This document shows positions 47,119 through 58,694 of a stretch of DNA of 64,000 bases, in pieces. The notes under the pieces are model-generated. The model was not told the origin of the DNA. It saw only the letters and a list, made by a program, of their open reading frames with translations, and searched no databases. Each line of letters opens with the position of its first letter. The stretch's first letter is position 1. The stretch spans positions 248,001 through 312,000 of the forward strand of contig RMBW01000026.1 in NCBI GenBank assembly GCA_004009845.1, read 5' to 3'. A program made the translations under genes and the position numbers. This stretch comes from Davidsoniella eucalypti. Its lineage: Eukaryota; Ascomycota; Sordariomycetes; Microascales; Ceratocystidaceae.

Positions 47119-48426
47119 ATGCACGCCCTCAAGTTTGCTGCCGCTGCTGCGGCTATCTTCTCTCGCTCAGTCTTTGGTACGTACTTTACTAGACACCGAC
47201 TCCCACAATCATCGTCCCTCATGCTAACCATTTCGATACAGCCGATGATATCGACTGCGATGACGATTCTGCCACCTACACCATCACTGCCTCAGCTGCT
47301 GCTTCCATTTCTTGCAGCACCGTCTCTGGTTCCATTGCCTTCGCCACTGATGTTGCCGGATCCGTCACCATCTCTGGCCCCGTGTCTATTGAGGGTGATC
47401 TGATCATCAACAACGCTACTCAGCTGACTGGTCTGTCTTCCTCTTCCATCGAGAAGATTGGCGGTACCTTTGAGCTGAACGAGGTCCAGATTCTGGAGTC
47501 CATCAACTTCCCCAACCTGCGCGATGTTGGAACCCTGTCCTGGATTGCTCTGCCCACTCTGGACACCGTTAACTTTGGTACCAGCGGTGTCACCACTGTC
47601 ACTAGCATCCGTATCTCCAACACCTTCATTTCCTCACTGGAGGGTATGGATCTGGTTTCTGTCGAGACCTTCCAGATTGACAACAACAAGAACCTGAAGA
47701 CCTGGTCCACTGGCCTGAACAACATCACCACTGCTCTGATCATTTCCTCCAACGGCGAGAATCTGAACGTCTCTCTGACCAACCTGACACTGGCTGGTTC
47801 TATTGATGTTCGCGCCGTTTCTTCGTTCTCCGTTCCTCTGCTCGAGGAGGTCACCGATAGCGTCTCGTTCTCCAACAACACCAACCTGGAGACCATCTCT
47901 GCCCCTAAGCTGGCCACCGTCGGCGAGTCTGTCTCCATCGAGGACAACGATGCGCTGTCTAACATCACCCTATCTGCCCTGACTTCCATCGGCGGTGGCC
48001 TGTCCATCACCGGCAACCCCGAGCTGAGCGTCATCGATGGCTTCGGTGCCCTTACCAAGGTCAGCGGTGCTGTCACCCTCAGCGGTAACTTCACTGAGTA
48101 AGTTAACACCAAGTTGCACTTGTAAATTATGTCCATATACTAATACCGGTTATAGTGTTGCGTTCCCCAAGCTGAACGATGTCAAGGGTACCTTCTCCTT
48201 GACCTCTACCGCCGACGTTTCTGACTCTTGCTCCACCCTGAAGAAGCTCTCCTCCGGCGGTGAAATCCAGGGCAAGTTCACTTGCACTTCCAGCTCCACC
48301 TCTTCGAGCTCTGGTTCCTCCAGCTCCAGCTCCAGCTCTGACTCCGACTCTGCTGGTGTTGCCATCTCTGGCTCCAATGCCATGATGGTCTCCACTGTTA
48401 TCCTGGCCGCTGCTGCCCTTCTGTAA
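47119..48426 (+). CDS. ECM33: ECM33/SPS2-family GPI-anchored cell-wall protein
   Basis: Exons 47119-47176, 47242-48097 and 48156-48426 give 394 residues. The signal peptide is MHALKFAAAAAAIFSRSVFA, completed by exon 2. The body shows receptor-L/leucine-rich-like repeats characteristic of Ecm33: GDLIINNATQLTGLSSSSIE, FELNEVQILESINFPNLRDV, VTTVTSIRISNTFISSLEGM, ENLNVSLTNLTLAGSIDV and GGLSITGNPELSVIDGFG. Three to five N-glycosylation sequons are visible (NNAT, NVSLTNLT, NNTN, NFT). The C-terminal Cys-containing segment is followed by a Ser run encoded by AGC/TCC repeats (residues about 347-365). A GPI-attachment tail follows, SGSNAMMVSTVILAAAALL. The family is needed for wall integrity and mannoprotein organisation. 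Codon use is C-ending, like the mucin gene. Confidence 0.92.
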
Positions 48427-49822
48427 ATTTAAAACAGTTTGCTGTTGAAGAGGAACTGTCGAGTTGTAGATTGGCGTAGAGAGGTAAATGTTGAGCAAAG
48501 TAATTGTCAATGGGGATGGTGCTTGTATTAACGGATAATTATGGTTGCGTGGTGGCGTTCTGAATGCTCCATATCTTTTTTATATTCCCTTTTGCCTTTA
48601 TATTTTTTTTTCTTCTACAAAATACCTCGAGCTTTGCACGAGAAAAGCTGCTGTTCTCCTCAGTGTCCGAACTGTGAATTGTTTATTGTTATTTGCATTT
48701 GACAATGCGTGCTTTGGTGCAGTGGCCTACTCAACCATTATAATATCGACGTCCTCTTCCTCGAACCATATCCATCTGTTTTTCTTTTCCCAGCTGCCGT
48801 GGCATGCCTCTATCACACCGTATACGAAGAACACGACGGGCGCTGTATTGTTTTCCCATGTTATTGTGTATGGTTGATGCTATTTTAGTTCTTGAATGAG
48901 CATGAGCTTTTAGTCTGGTTTTCTTTTCTAACTTCTTTTCGTCTCTGTTCTTTTCTATCCGTATGATTTGCCCTTGAGGGTAGAATCATTGATATCTTTA
49001 AACTTTATTTCCTTTTAGTGTGTTTTTAATAGACAAAGTATTTGTATAAACAAACAAAAAAGAAAAATTGAAATCTGTTTCATAATTACGTGAAGGCAAA
49101 TAAGTCAATCAATCCTATGGTGGTTAAAATGCTCTGCTCTGACCTAACCAGAGTGTTGTTGTTTAAGTTAACATGGACTTTACGTTATTATTTTCCATAT
49201 TGATATTATTCACATAAGATACAACTTGACTAAATGACAAAGTTGCACATCTTGTCAAAGGACACCTGGAGCAATGGTGTTTTAAAAAAAAATCATTCTT
49301 ATTAAGGTGGAGAGGGAGTTTTAATAGCTATGTAGCACCTCGGCATCCAAAGATACACAGCCCTGAACTGATACTAGTACACAATGTAAGGTGAAGGACA
49401 ACCTACTTCTTAACAGTGATAGGCTATCGAGATATAGAGCATTTGTTATGGTTTCGTTATATGTTATGCGTATCTCAACTTCTAATCCTTTCCGGGAAAA
49501 ACCACCTCGTTGGGAACTTGTCTCAAAGCCCCCAAGCATTTTGTAGCTGGAGCAATGTTATTTGTGAGGAATATCTATCAATCTCACTAGCAAGCCAAGC
49601 CTGTTTGATTCAGAATCGGGCAACATATATTTCCTAGTTCGGCGATGAGTCGACATCTATCATCAATATTAGCGAATTTTCAATATTTACTTGTTATTCT
49701 TGAGATTTTTAAGAAGTTGCCGTATATATAAACTTGCAAATAGTCTATAAACATGTCCTCTATTTCCTGTTGTTCACCACTATTTACCAGGCAGACTCGG
49801 TACGAAAAATAAGCTTAACGTC
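48427..49822. other. Spacer between ECM33 and the ABC-F gene
   Basis: About 1.4 kb, AT-rich. It contains the ECM33 3' region and the second dispersed-repeat copy. No supported gene. Confidence 0.6.
49301..49519 (+). repeat. Dispersed repeat, copy 2
   Basis: Same orientation and same ends as the copy at 2729-2943. It begins ATTAAGGTGG and ends at CCTCGTTGGGAAC. The divergence is mostly transitions plus a few small indels. It is preceded by an A-rich run (TTTTAAAAAAAAAT at 49280). Confidence 0.8.
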
Positions 49823-52361
49823 ATGTATACTCAAGCCCAAACTACGATTCAGTGCTCTTGCACCCAAACCCGCTTCAATATCGAAACTCATAGCAGACGA
49901 GAGGTAAGAGATATGGCCTGTTATGTGTATGGAACTATACTGAAGACTTCTGGTACCCCGAATAGCTCGACATCGACGGACTATGTATAACGATCTTACC
50001 GGGAGATACCGACTCTTTTGCTAGAAGCCGCCCCAAAGGAAAGTCTCGTGCAGAAGGGTTGGAAATCTTGACACAGGCAAAGCTGAAATTAGAAGCTGGT
50101 CGTATCTACGCTCTCCATGGACGCAATGGGTCTGGCAAATCAAGTGAGTACATTATGAGACATTCGCACTTCTCCTTCTTGCTGGCTAGAAAACGGGGGA
50201 TATTCGCGAGATATCATTGACTGACAAGAAAATTTGTAGCACTTCTTCAAGCCATCTCTGAAAAGCTCATACCGGGAATTCCAGAAGATACGCGCATTGG
50301 TATCTTGCGGCAGTCTGAGATAACACTGAGCCGACCTTCCAACGAGGCAACAACATCGACAAACAAACAATCTGTAATCAATGAGATCATAGAGACCGTG
50401 ACCACTCGACGTGATATTGAGAAGGAGATCCAGTGTATGTCCCTCTTGATAATGAACTTGGTTGACAATAACGATATTCAATGCTGACGCATGTACATAG
50501 CGTTGTCTGAGGCTTTTAGTAGCAACGAGAATACCAAGATCAGCCATTCCCTACGGCAGATCCGCCATGAGCATTTGAAAGAAAAGCTTTTCCGTCACGC
50601 CAAAGATGCAAAGCTCCGGAGCGGCGCTCGTGGTTTGAAAGCGCGGCGAACGCTAGTTGAAACAGAACGAGAAGTAGCTACCAGCGAAGAACTGTAAGCA
50701 CAAAAGTCCGAATCTTGGCCTACTTAGAGCCAGTCTTGCTAACTTGTTCTAATCAACCAAATAGTCTTGTACAGGATGCCGCCGATATCGCCCCCGAGGA
50801 TCTAGAGACTGATGTCCAAGATGCCGCACTTTTGCTATCGGAGCTCCAACTCCAAATCGAACCTGCTCGTCATACACGTTTGGAAAAGTTAGCTAAGGAT
50901 GTACTCAAGGGACTCGGGTTCAATGAGAGCCAAATGGATCAACCGGTCTCGAAAATGTCCGGTGGCTGGAAGATGCGAGTGGCGTTGGCAGCTGCTCTTA
51001 TACAAGATGTCGATATCCTGATACTCGATGAACCAACCAACTATCTCGATCTCTTGGGAATTATGTGGCTACAGCGGTATCTTATTTCACTCAACGCAGA
51101 AACCAGCACCGAGTCTGTGCCACCGACCATAGTTCTCGTTTCTCACGACCGAGCCTTCATATCTATTTGCTCGGACCTGCTCATTCTCAAGGACCACGCC
51201 ATCGTCGCGTTTCATGGAAACCTGCCTACATACGAAGCATCCAGTGAAGAGCGTCGTCTGTGGCTGCTGGACATGAAAGCGGCTCAAGATCGCCAGCGAG
51301 CACACATGCAAGCCACCATCACGGCCAATGTCCGTGCCGGCCACGCATCGGGAGACACGAATCGGCTGCGCCAAGCCAAGTCCCGTCAGAAGCGCATCGA
51401 CGATCGATTGGGCATGAGTGTGAACGCACGTGGTGGCCGGTTCAAACTAAATCGTGACCTTGGCGGCTACCATACCGCGAAGCGTGCAGAGATGGAAGTT
51501 CCAGTTGATATGGAATCCGTGGCTATGGCTCTGCCAGATCCAGCGGATGACCTCCGGTTTCCTGGGGCGCTGCTAGCACTAGAGAAAGTTTCGGTTGGAT
51601 ACACCAGAAAAAACAATGTACTTCATGGAATATCTCTGTCGGTTCGTCTGGGTGACCGTATCGGTATCCTAGGGTTGAATGGAGCAGGAAAGACAAGTCT
51701 AATCAAGGTATTGGCCGGCGAGATGGCGCCTAGAACAGGCACCTGTGAACGCCATCCTAGACTAAAACTTGCGTATTATTCGCAGCACGCAGTTGAGAAT
51801 TTGCAGGCGCTAGGAACCACCGAGCCGGGTTTGACGGCACTGGAACTGATCATGCGCGAAGTTAACGCGAGTTCAGCGGCACAAGACGCCGGACTCAACG
51901 AAGGCCGGGTCCGGGCCATGATGGCCGGCATGGGCCTCAAAGGTAGTACAGTATCGGATGTTCCCTTGAGAAAACTCTCCGGCGGCCAACTGGTGCGTTG
52001 TGAACTGGCACGGCTAATATGGCGTCAGCCACACTGTCTGCTTCTTGACGAAGTCACGACACATCTGGACTACGAGAGCGTTTCTGCGCTACGGCACAGT
52101 TTGCGGCAATGGCCCGGTGCGATCATTCTGGTTAGCCATGATCGCTGGTTCACGAGAGGCGTGATAGAGGCGAAAGGCCAGAATCTAGGCGAGGAAGATG
52201 CTTTTGACGATGAAGAAGAAGACCAAGATGATGATGAAGGGGAGGACCAAAAACGACGAAGTGTCTTTCGCTTACATGCGGGAAACATGTCGGAACTAGT
52301 TGGCGGCGTGACTGAGTTTGAAAATATCGTGGATAAGCGAGCTAAGAAGCTCTTTGCGTGA
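49823..52361 (+). CDS. ABC-F family ATPase (non-transporter, twin ABC domains)
   Basis: Exons 49823-49903, 49966-50143, 50240-50434, 50501-50693 and 50765-52361 give 747 residues. There are no membrane spans. The first ABC domain has Walker A GRNGSGKST (79-87, restored exactly by splicing), signature MSGGWKMRVALAAAL (about 280) and Walker B ILILDEPTNYLD (about 304). An Arg/Lys/Gln-rich linker (RQAKSRQKRIDDRLG) follows. The second domain has GLNGAGKTSLIKVL (about 516), LSGGQLVRCELARLIW (about 618) and LLLDEVTTHLD (about 641), then an H-loop LVSHDRWF. An acidic run (DDEEEDQDDDEGED) lies near the C-terminus. ABC-F proteins act on ribosomes or in ribosome biogenesis; which member this is (Gcn20, Arb1 or another fungal type) cannot be settled by eye. 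Both catalytic Glu residues are kept, but the second Walker B has Val where DEPT is usual. Confidence 0.88.
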
Positions 52362-52673
52362 GATATCGCGATATCCTGCAAAATTAGTTTGCAGAGTCGG
52401 CTGATTACATATCACTAGATAGACTAGAAGATCACAAATATAAGAATAACAGCTGCTTCAATGAGTGAATCTTTGTGTCGTTAAGCTTAATTAGGCATAA
52501 TTGCCAAGCCTAAAATACAGCAAATAAAATGTAGTTACCCTTTTTGGGTTAAATTTTGGTGGGCCATAGACCAACTTGACGTCTGATCTGATATTCTCAT
52601 TTCTTAGCTTTTTTACAACAGAGCATATAGACTCATACCTCGAGCTGGTTTCTTAAAAGTGACATTTATAGAG
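52362..52673. other. Spacer before the amine oxidase gene
   Basis: About 310 AT-rich bases between tandem plus-strand genes. Nothing specific seen. Confidence 0.55.
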
Positions 52674-54827
52674 ATGCCGCCTTGTCATCCTCTCGAGCCT
52701 CTCACACCGAATGAGATTTCCAATGTCAGTCTTAGTGATCAGCTGATACAATGATACCAATGATTCTAACTCACTCCAACGACAGGCAACATCTATCGTG
52801 AGAAAGCAGTTCCCGGCCAATGCCGACCTAATTTTCCGTGTAGCCACACTCTACGAGCCACTAAAACACGAGCTGCTACCTTTCCTAAACGCCGTCGCCA
52901 ATGGCAGCCAGACCACCGAGCCGGCTTTGCAGCGGCCAGCCCGTACAGCCCGTGTTCATACGATCACCAAGAATGGCGAGGAGAACCAGCTATTCGAGTT
53001 CCGGGTCGACCTAGATGCTCAGAAGGTGGTCTACAAGGAGCACAAGATTGGCAAACATTCTTATATCGATGCTGAGTTCATGGGCCGAGTCCAGGAGGCT
53101 TGTCTGGCTGACTCACGGATTCAGGCTGAGATCCGCAAGATCAAGCTGCCCGAGGGATCGGCAGTCGTTGTTGAGCCGTGGGAATACTCAACTGACGGCC
53201 TCAACGATGTCAGCAAGCGAACTACTATGGTAGGCTATAATCCAAGTTCGAATGTACCAGTTCCATATGCTAACCCTAGTCCATACCCTAGTGTTGGTTC
53301 TATCTACGCCGTATCTCGCACCCGGACACCAACTACTATGCTTATCCATTGGAACTTTGCGCTGAGGTGTCTGAGGACCTTAAAGTCACTAATATCTTCT
53401 ACCTACCGTCCGGAGAGCATAACCGCCTACATACCACCACTAGGCAATTCGATCCACGCCTGACTCATTCGGCTGACATTGAATATCACCCAGATCTACG
53501 CCCTCCGCCCCGAACCACTACCAAGCCGTACCGCGTAGTACAACCTGACGGCCCGTCATTCCGCACTTTTGCCGGCAGCAACGCCGTGGAATGGGAAAAA
53601 TGGTCATTTCGGGTCGGCTTCAACTACCGTGAAGGCATGACGCTTCACGACATTCGCTATGATGGCCGGCCTTTGTTTTATCGCCTTGCACTAGCTGAGA
53701 TGTTCGTGCCATATGCCGATCCTCGGTGTCCGTATCCACGAAAGGCTGCTTTCGATCTTGGCTGTGATGGCGCTGGAATCAATGCAAACAACCTGCAGTT
53801 AGGTTGTGACTGTCTAGGCCATATCAAGTATTTCGACGGCTGGCATGTCACAGCTGAAGGCGAGCCGTTGAAGATGCCGAATGTGGTCTGTTGTCACGAA
53901 CAGGACGATGGAATTCTGTGGAAACACACAAGTTTCCGCTCGGGAAATGCCGTCGTAGTCCGCTCGCGGATATTGGTTCTGCAAACTATCATCACTGTCA
54001 GCAACTACGAGTATATCTTCGCCTTCCATCTCGGCCAAGACGCATCAATTCACTATGAAGTACGCGCGACCGGCATTTTATCGACGGCACCACTAGCGAT
54101 TGGCGACAAAGTCCCACCGTATGGAACTTTGGTCAGCCCTGGAACACTAGCTCCTTACCACCAGCATCTGTTCTGTCTACGTATAGATCCCATGGTTGAT
54201 GGCCCGGACAACTCTCTAATGGTCGAGGAATCATCTGCTATGCCGCTCGATGACCCTAACATACACAACCCCTTTGGTGTTGGCTATACAACAACGTCAA
54301 CCATCATTGATACCGAGCAAGGTCTTGATCTCGATCATACCAAGGCCCGTGTCTTCAAGATCATCAATGAAAACCACACCAACCCTATCACAGGCACTCC
54401 AGTTGGTTTTAAGTTGCTCCCATTTTACAGCCAAATGCTGCTTGCCCACCCTACCTCGTTCCACGCAAAACGCTCAGAGTTCGGCCAGCACGCTGTCTGG
54501 GTCACTCGCTATCAAGATGACGAGCTGTTCCCTGCTGGAACATTCACGATGCAATCTACGGGTGGCGATGGCATAGCCTCAGCTATTTCTAAAAGACGAG
54601 AGGAGGGGATAGATGCCTCTATTGTGAGAAACAAAGACATCGTCTTGTGGCATACGTTTGGATCTACCCATAATCCAAGAATCGAGGATTGGCCAGTCAT
54701 GCCTAACGAGAAGATGACCGTAGGCTTAAAACCTGTAAACTTCTTCACTGCTAATCCTGGTTTGGATGTAGCTGTATCAATTCAAAGCACAAATCAGAGC
54801 GTCTTGGTTACAGGAGATAATGTATAG
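52674..54827 (+). CDS. Copper amine oxidase
   Basis: Exons 52674-52724, 52786-53229 and 53292-54827 give 676 residues. The start MPPCHPLEPLTPNEI is typical of fungal peroxisomal/cytosolic amine oxidases. Catalytic residues fall where expected: base D320 in KAAFDLG, the topaquinone-precursor Y404 in TVSNYEY, and copper ligands H455 and H457 in HQHLFCLRIDP and H625 in THNPRIEDWPVMP. The spacing is almost identical to that recalled for the Hansenula enzyme. It oxidises primary amines to aldehyde, ammonia and hydrogen peroxide, giving access to amine nitrogen. The C-terminus (LVTGDNV) is not a canonical peroxisomal signal. Splicing at 53229/53292 joins KRTTM to CWFYLRR in phase 0. Substrate preference cannot be told. 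Confidence 0.95.
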
Positions 54828-54896
54828 GGCTGTTGTTGACAGGAAGACTATATAATGGACCATACAACATCAGTGTCCCTATTGGTGATATAGTGT

Positions 54897-56623
54897 CTAT
54901 ATGTAGTTGCCAGATTCGAATTTATCAACATCGAAATATGCCGCAGATATTGCGCTACCGTTAAAGAGGCGTCCCTGGAGTTCGTTGATAGCCTGATATT
55001 TGATAAAGTTAGTCAAACTGAATGTAAATGGCGATTAGAGAGTAATAAACTTACGCGGAGGGCTGATATCTGATCAGTGAACTTGATAAAAACCTGCCGT
55101 GAGTCTTGATCGATATGTAATCGCTCAACTCGGCCATACTATATATAGATGTGATGTGAGAAATCCGACCAATAGACAGACATATGCCGATATAGGATAA
55201 TCAGTTAGGTTTACCTTTTCACCACATTCTTCTCCAATTTCCTGTGCTAGGCCAGCTTCGATCTCAGCCTTGATATTTTGCATCCCATGAAGCATACCCC
55301 TTAGAATGACTACTTCACTCATTCCGCACGGCTTGCCATCAACTTCATCCTTTCTCTGTCCACCTATAATACGCGTGCGTATTGGTTCCGCCCAGCCGCC
55401 ACCTTCAACATCTGGTCGGCGTCTACGCTTGTCAACCTTGACACCTAACGCACTAGTGATACCATCCGAATCAGCACCAAGACCAGAGCCTTTCTTCCAG
55501 CCATACTTCGACATGATCCGACCGGCAAAGCCCAATTGTCCAGGCCGATTTGAGCTGGGCCCGGAACCAGAAGATCCTTCTTCGCCAGCACCTAGTCCGA
55601 AGGACGGACGCTCGCGATCTTCCCAATCTTCCTCTACACTGCCGTCGTCATCACAGTTTCTATGACTTGTTTCATTCGTAGAGTCTTGATCTTGGCCAGA
55701 GACATAGCGTATCGGCGCACTAGAGGCGACAACACCGGTAGACGCAGGGGCGGCTGCTTGCTGCAACATGGCGATACGACGAGCATAGATAGCATCACCA
55801 GATAGGTCGAGAGTATCCTCACCGGTAGCCGATTTCTGAGGTTTTTCCGTAGGCGGAGCAAAGTTGAGGCTAGGTGGCGGTGCAAACTTTGCCGATCCGT
55901 CAGTCTGTGTAATAGGCTGACTGTCGTCTGAATCATGACTTTCACTCGATCTCCGAGATGCTTGGCGATTTTGATCTCTGCGATGGCTTCTAAGTATAGC
56001 GCTCCACTCAGACATTTCGTCCAAGTACTCGTCACCGCGGATATACTCGTCGACATTTGTCGGCCGAGATGGGTCATAGATGTCTTGCCAGTCCGTATGG
56101 AAATTATCATGCGATTTTCCCTTGTTTTTGTTCTTGCGTCCGCCACGCTGGCGCTTTTCGCCTGTCCCGTAAATCCATTCGTCCTCTTCTGTTGGTGCCC
56201 AGTCGGTTATGCGACTCTTTGTAGGTGCTGGCACCGGCTCAACGATTGATGGCACGCCCGTGGGATCGGCTGAAGCTCCTGATTCGGGTTTGGGGGCTAC
56301 AGTAGACGCCTGTAGCTTAGCAAAGGTGCCTTTTGGTTTTGGCTTGGTTGGCGCAGCACGGCGCGTTGGTTGGAAACGTAGAGCTATTGTATGAAGATGT
56401 TAGAATATGGATGAGTAAGGCATCAAGAAACCTTCAACATACCAGGGTTGATATGTGATTTACGAACGGCACCACTACTGCTATTTACGCTGCCAGATTG
56501 TTTTCCAGTAGTACTAGGCTCTCCATTGTTTGACGTATGAGATCCATTATCTGCAGAATCAAGCAGGTTTTCGTATAGCGAAAGTCGTGTGCTTTGAGGG
56601 GTTGTTTGGTCGTGCATATTCAT
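54897..56623 (-). CDS. SPF45/RBM17-like splicing factor (G-patch + UHM)
   Basis: Minus-strand exons 56443-56623, 55215-56383, 55055-55138 and 54897-54992 give 509 residues. The N-terminal half is disordered with a TDWAPTEEDEW segment and a basic patch (RQRGGRKNKNKGK). The WQDIYDPSRPTNVDEY motif is typical of this family. The G-patch covers GFAGRIMSKYGWKKGSGLGA to ALGVKVDK. A C-terminal RRM-type UHM follows: SEVVILRGMLH, EECGEKYGRVERLHID, RQVFIKFTDQISALRAINEL and the final ISAAYFDVDKF. Two small 3' exons complete the RRM and end at 54897; a reading without them stops early after GEK. SPF45 binds SF3b155-type ligand motifs in 3' splice-site choice. The arginine of the canonical R-x-F UHM loop appears as Ala here (AAYF), which may affect ligand binding. 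Confidence 0.88.
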
Positions 56624-57117
56624 AGCTCAGTTGAATCCACTGATTTTCAAGCGTAACAAGGTTCAAAGTAGAAGGTGATTGCAAGCGTTGAGATTATATA
56701 CGTGTATAAATCAAATCATTAGATAAGTTCACTAGCTTTAGGTGTGTTTTGAGAATTTTTGATGCTTCAATTTAGTAAAAAAAAGTCACACAGCCTCGTG
56801 AGAAGTTAACTAGGCAAGGCTGCATGACGAGAAATAAATGCAATTGCTAACAGCTTTTAGTAGGAGCTGTGAAATTCAATCAACCCTAGATCGCTACATA
56901 TGTACAAACATTCCATTTTTAATTAATCAATTACTAGTTTTGAACTTGTATTTCACATCGATTATTCACTGCTGGCTATTCATTTCATCATGCACATCGA
57001 TATTTTTCAGGTGGTAAGATATCATGTCATAAAGTAAGTGCTGGGAGTACATTGTATAGTGAAAAAGGAAGCTAACACTCCGTATAAGAGCAAAATGAGA
57101 TAACGCAGGTCATGCAT
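56624..57117. other. Spacer upstream of the SPF45-like gene
   Basis: About 490 AT-rich bases holding the SPF45-like promoter, with AACCCTAG at 56882, and the 3' end of the next minus-strand gene. No gene is seen. Confidence 0.5.
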
Positions 57118-58065
57118 CTAATAACATACAAACTGACTCTCACGCACAAGAGGTGCATCAACTTGTTCAGCTCGGACAGCAACCTCGACTACTTCGTTGT
57201 AGATATCCTCAACAAGAGACGAAGGCTTGATAGAAATCCAGCCTTCTTGATTCAAGTCATACAGTGCTGTCAGCACCCAACTACAGCTGCTGATGCCCTC
57301 TTCTGTGCTATCATTGCCGTCACATCCCATGCCGCTGACAGAGGGTCTCAAGGGCACCTGTGCAATGCGGCCGCCCAACTCTGACCGAAGCTCTTGGTCT
57401 AACAGCGCAATCTTGACTGCACATACTATCGGGACCGAGTTGAGCACGTTGACTACGGACATGGTTTCGAATCGCCAACCATTAACAACGGGAACATCCA
57501 AATCGGCATCGAAAAAGGTTGCGCTCGTCTTGGAATTGGCATCTTGTTCTGTCGTTGGGGGTGCTTCTACACGCTTGATGTGGTAAAAGCAGCCTCCCTT
57601 CTCGCCGAGATGGCAGTAAAAACTCCAGTGCCAACGCTTAGCCATCGGCCTTGGTTGCTGAGAGCCAAGCGGTTTATATGTAGGCGACGACACGATAAGA
57701 TAGACTGACCCTGGGCGAAAGCCCATCAAATGTTGACGTGCCGTTCGGTCAGACATAGAGATATTTGGTCTAGGAACCAAAGTCTCGGGCTCTGGTGCCG
57801 GTGCTGGTGCTGGCGCTGTTGCTAGGTTCCGAGCCATTTCAGCGTTTTGGGCTGTTGCCGTGGCCATGAGAATCTCCGTCATGTCATCGAATGAACTCAG
57901 TAAGCGGAAGGCCGAGCTAATAGCAGAAGTTGCAGACTCGAGAAATTCTGATGGATCTGTACCCAAAGTTGGGACACTGACTTGCTTATCCCCGGTTGCA
58001 TTTTGTTTAACTACAGCAGTGGATGTTTCTGGTCCTGGCTGTGGATTAGAAATGATAGACGCCAT
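57118..58065 (-). CDS. Unrecognised fungal protein, possibly DUF7770-like
   Basis: A single open frame of 315 residues from the ATG at 58065 (MASIISNPQPGPE), or 331 if the upstream ATG at 58113 is used. Residues 1-100 are low-complexity Ser/Thr/Ala with an AP repeat (ATAPAPAPAPEPE). The rest looks folded: GFRPGSVYLIVSSPTYKPLG, AKRWHWSFYCHLGEKGGCFY, NGWRFETMSVVNVLN and SCSWVLTALYDLNQEGWI. The WHWSFY ... G pattern and the CxWVLTALYDL segment recall fungal DUF7770-type proteins, but I cannot confirm this. There is no signal peptide or membrane span. Function unknown. It shares its upstream region with the intron-containing tRNA. Confidence 0.75.
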   Translation of the reverse strand: MASIISNPQPGPETSTAVVKQNATGDKQVSVPTLGTDPSEFLESATSAISSAFRLLSSFDDMTEILMATATAQNAEMARNLATAPAPAPAPEPETLVPRPNISMSDRTARQHLMGFRPGSVYLIVSSPTYKPLGSQQPRPMAKRWHWSFYCHLGEKGGCFYHIKRVEAPPTTEQDANSKTSATFFDADLDVPVVNGWRFETMSVVNVLNSVPIVCAVKIALLDQELRSELGGRIAQVPLRPSVSGMGCDGNDSTEEGISSCSWVLTALYDLNQEGWISIKPSSLVEDIYNEVVEVAVRAEQVDAPLVRESQFVCY

Positions 58066-58113
58066 AAGTGCTATTTCTACTATGTGATGTTGTCCGATGT
58101 TGTTGAAAATCAA

Positions 58114-58576
58114 ATAGCAGAGATTACAAGATCTATAGCGTCCTTCAACGTTATATAAAAGGAGCGAGATTGGAAGTCCGGCGATTCCCCAACGACAGGA
58201 TAAGTCGAATGTGACCCTTTAGTATCAGAGTAAGCGTGAAGGCTAGAAAACCCGAGAAAAGACGCCGGGGAGTAAGAAATAAATTACAAAAATAAATAGA
58301 GGGGTAAAAAGGGGGAGGGACGATATATCAAAACAGTGAGTGAAGATATGATTTCTTTTTAGATGATCTGTTTTACTGAAAGATATGACAGCTAGTCAGA
58401 AAGATGACTTTGAATTTTAGACACTTGGAGCGATGAATTCAAATAGGTAAAAAAAAAAGGCACTAACTCATCGGGTAGCAATCCATGTACACTACCGATA
58501 AGAGTGATATATATCTAGGGTTGACGTGGCGGAGTAAGGGTTAAGCCGGCCCGTAAGCGGGCTGTCCAAAAATATT
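58114..58576. other. Spacer between DUF-type gene and tRNA-Met
   Basis: About 460 bases including the promoter of the minus-strand gene and the tRNA terminator (T5 on the minus strand at 58568-58572). A CTAGGGTTG is at 58516. No gene is seen. Confidence 0.55.
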
Positions 58577-58694
58577 GCTCCGAGTGAGGGTCGAACTCAC
58601 GACCTTTGGATGGCATTATCCAGAGGATATTGAGATATGAAATCAGGCTCCTCATGAATATGAGACCACTGCGCTACCACTGCGCCATCGAAGC
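58577..58694 (-). tRNA. Elongator tRNA-Met (CAT) with a 47-base intron
   Basis: Minus strand. The acceptor stem GCTTCGA pairs with TCGGAGC and the discriminator is A. The D-arm is GCGC-AGTGGTA-GCGC. The anticodon arm starts GTGGT-CTCATA with anticodon CAT. The T-arm is GTGAG-TTCGACC-CTCAC. The intron occupies 58612-58658, directly after the base 3' to the anticodon. The 3' half resumes ATCCA, giving three Watson-Crick pairs in the anticodon stem plus the U-U seen in yeast elongator tRNA-Met. Within the intron ATGAG pairs with CTCAT of the anticodon loop, the usual anticodon-intron helix. The GCTTCGA...TCGGAGC ends are those of elongator, not initiator, tRNA-Met. A T5 terminator follows within ten bases. 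Confidence 0.9.

Noticed and set aside
47420..48136. 238-codon minus-strand ORF opposite ECM33
   Set aside because: Shadow of a C-ending coding strand. The sense protein has a signal peptide, Ecm33 repeats and a GPI tail.
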